64,000 nucleotides of DNA, from NCBI RefSeq assembly GCF_000012885.1, contig NC_007498.2:1116001-1180000 (forward strand), written 5' to 3'. The stretch comes from Syntrophotalea carbinolica DSM 2380 (GTDB lineage Bacteria; Desulfobacterota; Desulfuromonadia; Desulfuromonadales; Syntrophotaleaceae). Made by a program: the position numbers and the translations under genes. The notes under the pieces were generated by a model. It saw only the letters and a program-made list of their open reading frames with translations. It was not told the DNA's origin and did not search any database. This document shows, one piece after another, positions 59,385-64,000 of this stretch; position 1 is the first letter of the stretch, and the number at the start of each line of letters is the position of its first letter.

Positions 59385-60104
59385 GTGGCATTGCTTGGAG
59401 TCAATGTGGATCATGTGGCGACCATCAGGCAGGCGCGCGGCACCAACGAGCCTGACCCGGTGACGGCTGCGGCCCTTGCCGAATTGGCCGGCGCCGACGG
59501 GATTACCATCCATCTGCGGGAAGATCGCCGGCATATTCAGGACCGCGACGTGGAATTGATCCGGCAGACCGTCAAAACCCGCCTGAACCTCGAGATGGCG
59601 GCCACCGATGAAATGGTCGGTATCGCTCTGAAAGTGCGTCCGGATGCCGTGACTTTGGTGCCGGAAAAGCGCAAGGAGCTGACCACCGAAGGGGGCCTGA
59701 ATGTCGCTTTGCTGCGGCAGACTCTTAAAAAGCATATCGACCTGCTTAAGCAAGGGGGTATAAGCGTCAGCCTGTTTATCGATCCCGACCTGGAGCAGGT
59801 TAAAGCTTCCCACCGGATCGGTGCCGACGCCATCGAAATTCATACCGGTGCCTACTGCGATGCCGCATGCGCCGCTACGCGCAGCAAGGAACTCGATAAG
59901 CTGACCAACGCGGTTAAGGCCGGCAACAAGCTGGGCCTGCTGGTTCATGCCGGTCACGGATTGACGTATTTCAATATTCAGCCGGTCGCAGCTATCGGCG
60001 GCATTCGGGAATTCAATATCGGCCATAGCATTATTTCGCGAGCCGTTCTGGTTGGTATGGACCGGGCGGTGCGGGAAATGAAGGATCTGGTCGGCGGGGC
60101 CTGA
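59385..60104 (+). CDS. pdxJ: Pyridoxine 5'-phosphate synthase
   Basis: Final ring-forming step of vitamin B6 synthesis. 239 residues from a [23 protein letters not shown], then [16 protein letters not shown] and [18 protein letters not shown] are family signatures. Followed one base later by acpS, the usual pairing in proteobacteria. Confidence 0.96.
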   Translation: MALLGVNVDHVATIRQARGTNEPDPVTAAALAELAGADGITIHLREDRRHIQDRDVELIRQTVKTRLNLEMAATDEMVGIALKVRPDAVTLVPEKRKELTTEGGLNVALLRQTLKKHIDLLKQGGISVSLFIDPDLEQVKASHRIGADAIEIHTGAYCDAACAATRSKELDKLTNAVKAGNKLGLLVHAGHGLTYFNIQPVAAIGGIREFNIGHSIISRAVLVGMDRAVREMKDLVGGA

Positions 60105-60105
60105 C

Positions 60106-60492
60106 ATGCCGTATCTGAGCGGGTTGGGTAACGATCTGGTGCGCATTCAGCGTTTTCGGAGGTTTCTGGAGGCCGGGAAGACCGCCATCCTTGAACGGTT
60201 GTTCACCGAGGAGGAGCGAAGCTTCTGCCTGGCCAAGAAAGATCCTGCGCCCCATTTCGCCGTACGGTTTGCCGCCAAAGAAGCCTTTTTGAAAGCTCTT
60301 GGAACCGGACTGCGTTATGGTATCCGCTGGCAGGATATGGCGGTGGTGCGCAATCCGGAGGGGAAGCCCGACCTGGTTCTGGATGGCGAGGCCGCCCGCC
60401 TGTTTGAAGACCGTGGCCACGTCCGTCTGCTGCTGTCGTGCAGCCATGATGGGGATTACGCTTTTGCCACTGTCGTGTTCGAGGGTAACTGA
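60106..60492 (+). CDS. acpS: Holo-[acyl-carrier-protein] synthase
   Basis: Transfers 4'-phosphopantetheine from CoA to acyl carrier protein. 128 residues; GLGNDLVRIQRF with the magnesium-binding Asp, FAVRFAAKEAFLKALGTGLR, and LSCSHDGDYAFATVV are diagnostic. It follows pdxJ by one base. Confidence 0.95.
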   Translation: MPYLSGLGNDLVRIQRFRRFLEAGKTAILERLFTEEERSFCLAKKDPAPHFAVRFAAKEAFLKALGTGLRYGIRWQDMAVVRNPEGKPDLVLDGEAARLFEDRGHVRLLLSCSHDGDYAFATVVFEGN

Positions 60493-60522
60493 TCCGCTTT
60501 TGTCTCCAATCCGGAAAGGGAT

Positions 60523-60978
60523 ATGATCATGCTGAAAGCCCGTGATATCATGACCAGCGAAGTACATACGGTTTCCATGGAAACCAGCGTCGATGAGCTG
60601 GCCCGTTTGTTTGTCAAGACCGGGGTCAGCGCCATGCCAGTGGTCGATTCCGAAGGCATGTTGCAGGGTATCGTGACGGAGACCGATCTCGTTGCCCAGG
60701 ATAAGCCCTTGCATATCCCGACGGTCGTATCCCTGTTCGACTGGGTCGTTTATCTGGAGAGCGAAGACCGTTTCGCCGAGCAGGTAAAGAAAATGACCGC
60801 CCAGAAGGTGCGGGAAATCTGTACCACCGATGTAGCGACCTGCTCGCCTGACGAACCGGTTTCCCAGGTTGTCGCCGTGATGCTGGAAAAGTCGGTACAT
60901 ATGGTGCCGGTGGTGCAGGAAGGTAAACTGCTGGGGGTCGTTGCGCGGCTCGATATCATTCGCAACATGGAGCTCTAA
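60523..60978 (+). CDS. Twin CBS-domain protein
   Basis: 151 residues made of two CBS modules: KARDIMTSEVHTVSMETSVD with GVSAMPVVDSEGMLQGIV, and VREICTTDVATCSPDEPVSQ with VHMVPVVQEGKLLGVVARL. Such pairs bind adenosyl ligands and act as energy sensors. Start at 60523 or 60529. Its target is unknown; it sits between acpS and tsaE. Confidence 0.9.
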   Translation: MIMLKARDIMTSEVHTVSMETSVDELARLFVKTGVSAMPVVDSEGMLQGIVTETDLVAQDKPLHIPTVVSLFDWVVYLESEDRFAEQVKKMTAQKVREICTTDVATCSPDEPVSQVVAVMLEKSVHMVPVVQEGKLLGVVARLDIIRNMEL

Positions 60979-60981
60979 ACC

Positions 60982-61464
60982 GTGTCGGAGTGGATTCTCG
61001 ATACCGCCTCGGCGGAAGAAACCAGACGCCTCGGCCGTTGTTTGGGCCAGGTGATCAAAGATCCTGTCGTGCTGCTTTTGAGCGGTGACCTGGGCGCGGG
61101 TAAAACCTGTCTGACCCAGGGTATCGCCCGCGGCTTGGACATTCCTGAAAGCGAGCCGATCGTCAGCCCGACATACACTTTGATGAATTTGTATGAGGGA
61201 CGTTTGCCGCTTTATCATTTCGATCTTTACCGGCTGGCGGATCCCAGCGAACTGGAGGATCTCGGGTTGGAGGAATACCTGCCCGGAGACGGGGTCGCCG
61301 TGGTGGAGTGGGCCGATCGTTTTGACGATCTGTGCCCGACCTATCTTGCTATCCGGATTCAGCATCGGGGTCCCGATATGCGGGCCATTCGTTTTTGCGC
61401 TGTCGGTCCGACGGGCGAGACTCTGTTGGAGGCGTTGCAATCCGTTTGGCAATCGCAGGGTTGA
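60982..61464 (+). CDS. tsaE: tRNA t6A synthesis ATPase TsaE
   Basis: 160 residues from a GTG. LLSGDLGAGKTCLTQGIARG is the P-loop, VSPTYTLMNLYEGRLPLYHF and LEEYLPGDGVAVVEWADRF are family blocks. It supports the TsaB-TsaD complex that makes threonylcarbamoyladenosine at position 37 of ANN-reading tRNAs. Starts three bases after the CBS gene. Confidence 0.94.
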   Translation: MSEWILDTASAEETRRLGRCLGQVIKDPVVLLLSGDLGAGKTCLTQGIARGLDIPESEPIVSPTYTLMNLYEGRLPLYHFDLYRLADPSELEDLGLEEYLPGDGVAVVEWADRFDDLCPTYLAIRIQHRGPDMRAIRFCAVGPTGETLLEALQSVWQSQG

Positions 61465-61684
61465 AACCATGCCTGCATCCACAAACGGGATTGTTTGTAA
61501 AAAGGCAACCAGGCTGCATTCTATCGGCTTTGGTTTGCCATGTGAAATACGGATCGTATAAGCAGGTTGACAGGCCGGAGACAGTCTCGGATTCAGGACT
61601 TTCGAGACGTTTCCATGGGGTGGGGTTGCTACCGCATTCTGCCTGAACGCCTGGTTTTCCATATTGAAAAGGAGGAAGGGGACT

Positions 61685-62917
61685 ATGGCCCTGGTAGTAC
61701 AGAAGTATGGGGGGACATCGGTCGGTGATGTTGACCGGATCCGCAATGTCGCCCGGCGCGTTGCCAAAACCTACGACGACGGAAATGACGTGGTCGTGGT
61801 TGTGTCGGCTATGTCCGGAGAAACCAATAAACTGGTGGCTCTGGCCAATGAATTATGCGATTTTCCCAGTGAACGTGAATATGACGTACTGGTGTCGACG
61901 GGCGAACAGGTGACTATTGCTTTGCTTTCCATGTGTTTGCAGTCCATGGGTTACAAGGCAAAAAGTTATCTGGGCCATCAGATTCCCATCTTTACGGACA
62001 GCACTTTCAGCAAGGCGCGTATCGAAAGCATCGACGACAAGAATATCCGTGAAGATCTCAATAACGGCACGATCATTGTCGTAGCCGGTTTCCAGGGTAT
62101 CGACCATGACGGCAACCTCACCACCCTGGGACGGGGCGGTTCCGACACCTCCGCCGTCGCGGTGGCCGCCGCTCTTAAAGCCGATGTCTGTGAGATTTAT
62201 ACCGATGTGGACGGCGTCTATACGACCGATCCCCGGATTGTGGCGGATGCCACCAAAATCGAGAAAATTTCCTACGACGAGATGCTCGAAATGGCTTCCC
62301 TCGGAGCCAAGGTATTACAGATACGTTCGGTGGAATTCGCCAAAAAATACGGCGTGATCGTGCACGTGCGTTCCAGTTTTAACGATAATCCAGGGACCCT
62401 GGTTACCAAGGAGGACGAGGATATGGAAACCGTTCTGGTTTCGGGCGTTACATACAATAAAGACGAAGCGAAGATTTCCGTGATGGGTGTGCCTGACAAG
62501 CCTGGTGTCGCCGCCAAGCTGTTCACTCCCCTGACCACTTCGAATATTACCGTTGACATGATTATCCAGAATGTGTCCAACGACGGACTTACCGATCTGA
62601 CTTTCACAGTGCCGCGCGGCGATTTCAAGAAGGCTCTCAAGGCCGTCGAGGAAACCGCCCGGGAAATCGGTGCGGCCGGTGTGCGCAGCGATGAAAATAT
62701 CGCCAAGGTATCCATTGTCGGGGTCGGAATGCGTTCCCACTCCGGGATTGCCAGCAAGATGTTCCGGGTTCTTTCCCAGGAAGGTATCAACATCCAGATG
62801 ATCTCAACCAGCGAGATCAAAGTTTCCTGTGTTATTGATGCCAAATATACGGAATTGGCAATTCGTGTACTGCACCAGGCTTTTGGTCTGGATAAAAAAG
62901 ATAGCAAGGCCGAATAA
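61685..62917 (+). CDS. lysC: Aspartate kinase
   Basis: First step of the aspartate pathway to lysine, threonine and methionine. 410 residues from the ATG after AAGGGGACT (an upstream in-frame ATG would add a short tail). [20 protein letters not shown], then [33 protein letters not shown] and two ACT domains ([14 protein letters not shown] and [20 protein letters not shown]). The ACT pair suggests feedback control by lysine or threonine. The 220-base gap before it holds no other gene. Confidence 0.96.
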   Translation: MALVVQKYGGTSVGDVDRIRNVARRVAKTYDDGNDVVVVVSAMSGETNKLVALANELCDFPSEREYDVLVSTGEQVTIALLSMCLQSMGYKAKSYLGHQIPIFTDSTFSKARIESIDDKNIREDLNNGTIIVVAGFQGIDHDGNLTTLGRGGSDTSAVAVAAALKADVCEIYTDVDGVYTTDPRIVADATKIEKISYDEMLEMASLGAKVLQIRSVEFAKKYGVIVHVRSSFNDNPGTLVTKEDEDMETVLVSGVTYNKDEAKISVMGVPDKPGVAAKLFTPLTTSNITVDMIIQNVSNDGLTDLTFTVPRGDFKKALKAVEETAREIGAAGVRSDENIAKVSIVGVGMRSHSGIASKMFRVLSQEGINIQMISTSEIKVSCVIDAKYTELAIRVLHQAFGLDKKDSKAE

Positions 62918-62960
62918 GGGGTTTCCGCTGGATACCCGGCTGCAGCCAAGAGGTAATGCA

Positions 62961-64000
62961 ATGACTGCGATTCGATTGTACGATACCACCCTGAGAGATG
63001 GCACCCAGGCCGAAGAGATATCCTTTCTGGTCGAGGATAAAATCCGTATCGCCCAAAAACTTGACGATCTGGGGATTCATTATATCGAAGGCGGGTGGCC
63101 GGGGTCCAATCCCAAGGACATCAGCTTTTTTCAGGAAATCCGCAAAATTTCCCTGCGCCAGACCAAAATTGCGGCGTTCGGTTCGACCCGCCGGGCCAAA
63201 ACGACCCCGGACAAGGATAACAATCTGCGCACCCTGATCCAGTCCGCGCCGGATGTGGTTACCATCTTCGGTAAAACCTGGGATTTTCATGTGCGCGAAG
63301 CGTTGCGTATCAGTCTGGACGAAAACCTGGATCTCATCAACGATTCCCTGCTGTATCTGAAGCGGCACGTTGAGGAGGTGTTCTATGATGCCGAGCACTT
63401 TTTCGATGGCTACAAGGCCAATCCCGCGTATGCCATAAAAACGCTTCAGGCGGCCGAACAGGCCGGTGTGGACTGCATCGTGTTGTGCGATACCAACGGC
63501 GGTACCCTGCCTTTCGAACTGCCGCCGATCATTGCCGAGGTCCGCAAGCATATTTCCACGCCGCTGGGTATCCATTCCCATAATGACAGCGAATGCGCCG
63601 TGGCCAATTCTCTGGTGGCTGTCGATTGCGGTATTGTGCATGTGCAGGGAACCATCAACGGGTTCGGGGAACGCTGCGGTAATGCCAATCTGTGTTCCAT
63701 CATTCCTTCGCTGATGTTGAAAATGGGCAAGGAGAGCCTTACCAACGAGCAGCTTGCCTCGTTGCGGGAAGTCTCGCGTTTCGTCTACGAACTGGCCAAC
63801 CTGGTGCCCAACAAGCACCAACCTTTCGTGGGCAACTCCGCGTTTGCCCATAAAGGCGGGGTGCATGTTTCCGCGATTCAGAGACATTCCGAAACCTATG
63901 AACACATCCGTCCGGAGCGGGTTGGCAACATCAGCCGTGTGCTGGTTTCCGATTTGTCGGGGCGTTCCAACATCCTGGCCAAAGCTGAGCAATTCAATAT
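62961..64000 (+). CDS. cimA: (R)-citramalate synthase CimA (3' end outside the window)
   Basis: Condenses pyruvate and acetyl-CoA in the threonine-independent route to isoleucine. The first 346 residues are present: [64 protein letters not shown] and [20 protein letters not shown]. The GWPGSNPKD and NKHQPFVG motifs favour CimA over 2-isopropylmalate synthase. The frame is open at the end of the window. It follows lysC by 43 bases, tying it to branched-chain and aspartate-family synthesis. Confidence 0.9.
   Translation, partial: MTAIRLYDTTLRDGTQAEEISFLVEDKIRIAQKLDDLGIHYIEGGWPGSNPKDISFFQEIRKISLRQTKIAAFGSTRRAKTTPDKDNNLRTLIQSAPDVVTIFGKTWDFHVREALRISLDENLDLINDSLLYLKRHVEEVFYDAEHFFDGYKANPAYAIKTLQAAEQAGVDCIVLCDTNGGTLPFELPPIIAEVRKHISTPLGIHSHNDSECAVANSLVAVDCGIVHVQGTINGFGERCGNANLCSIIPSLMLKMGKESLTNEQLASLREVSRFVYELANLVPNKHQPFVGNSAFAHKGGVHVSAIQRHSETYEHIRPERVGNISRVLVSDLSGRSNILAKAEQFN

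Noticed and set aside
61465-61684. A short gene between tsaE and lysC
   Set aside because: Frames there are continuations of shadows and lack ribosome sites.

Overview
The window looks like chromosomal DNA of a delta-proteobacterium of the Desulfuromonadales. The gene families, the detached atpB-atpE pair, the crcB-DUF190 pair, the GEMM-I riboswitches and a very long type I-E CRISPR array all fit the Pelobacter/Syntrophotalea group. P. (Syntrophotalea) carbinolica is the best guess; this is inferred from gene content and recalled biology, not from a search.

Layout: (1) 1-5.8 kb, an ATP synthase operon (partial atpA, atpG, atpD, atpC, then atpB and atpE) with palindromic repeats in the gaps, closed by a terminator. 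(2) 5.9-7.6 kb, a minus-strand pair (ATP-grasp-like protein and methyltransferase). (3) 7.9-25.35 kb, a complete type I-E CRISPR-Cas locus: WYL regulator, cas3, cse1, cse2, cas7e, cas5e, cas6e, a reverse-strand toxin-antitoxin pair with a frameshifted toxin, cas1e, cas2e, then an array of 112 repeats and 111 spacers. (4) 25.6-28.5 kb, two tandem GEMM-I riboswitches, each with its own terminator, ahead of a chemoreceptor gene. (5) 28.6-38.8 kb, housekeeping and small genes: a DMT transporter, tRNA-Leu(CAA), pabB-pabC, a PocR-type histidine kinase with a LuxR-type regulator, crcB and a DUF190 gene. (6) 39.1-48.8 kb, an AT-richer accessory island divided by four copies of a roughly 220-bp repeat. 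It holds an EthD protein, an SRAP protein, an orphan membrane protein, a ParA-like ATPase, and a coupled NdpA/membrane-protein pair. One repeat copy is split by an intact IS4-type element with a 9-bp target duplication, and a decayed IS3-type element closes the island. (7) 49-64 kb, core genes: tRNA-Ala(GGC), a purine permease, a cupin, CheW, a CAU tRNA, tilS, ftsH, folP, cdaA-cdaR-glmM, pdxJ, acpS, a CBS protein, tsaE, lysC and the start of cimA.

The cas genes run in one direction toward the array. Several junctions overlap by 1-20 bases, so the effector genes are probably one operon. The most recent end of the array (leader side) is regular except that its first spacer is one base too long and lacks the usual final G. 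The far end is decayed and finishes in two differently shaped repeats. The tandem riboswitches should make chemoreceptor expression depend on a cyclic dinucleotide. The strongest candidate for an undescribed system is the translationally coupled NdpA-like/membrane-protein pair in the repeat-divided island; the repeat itself is also unexplained.
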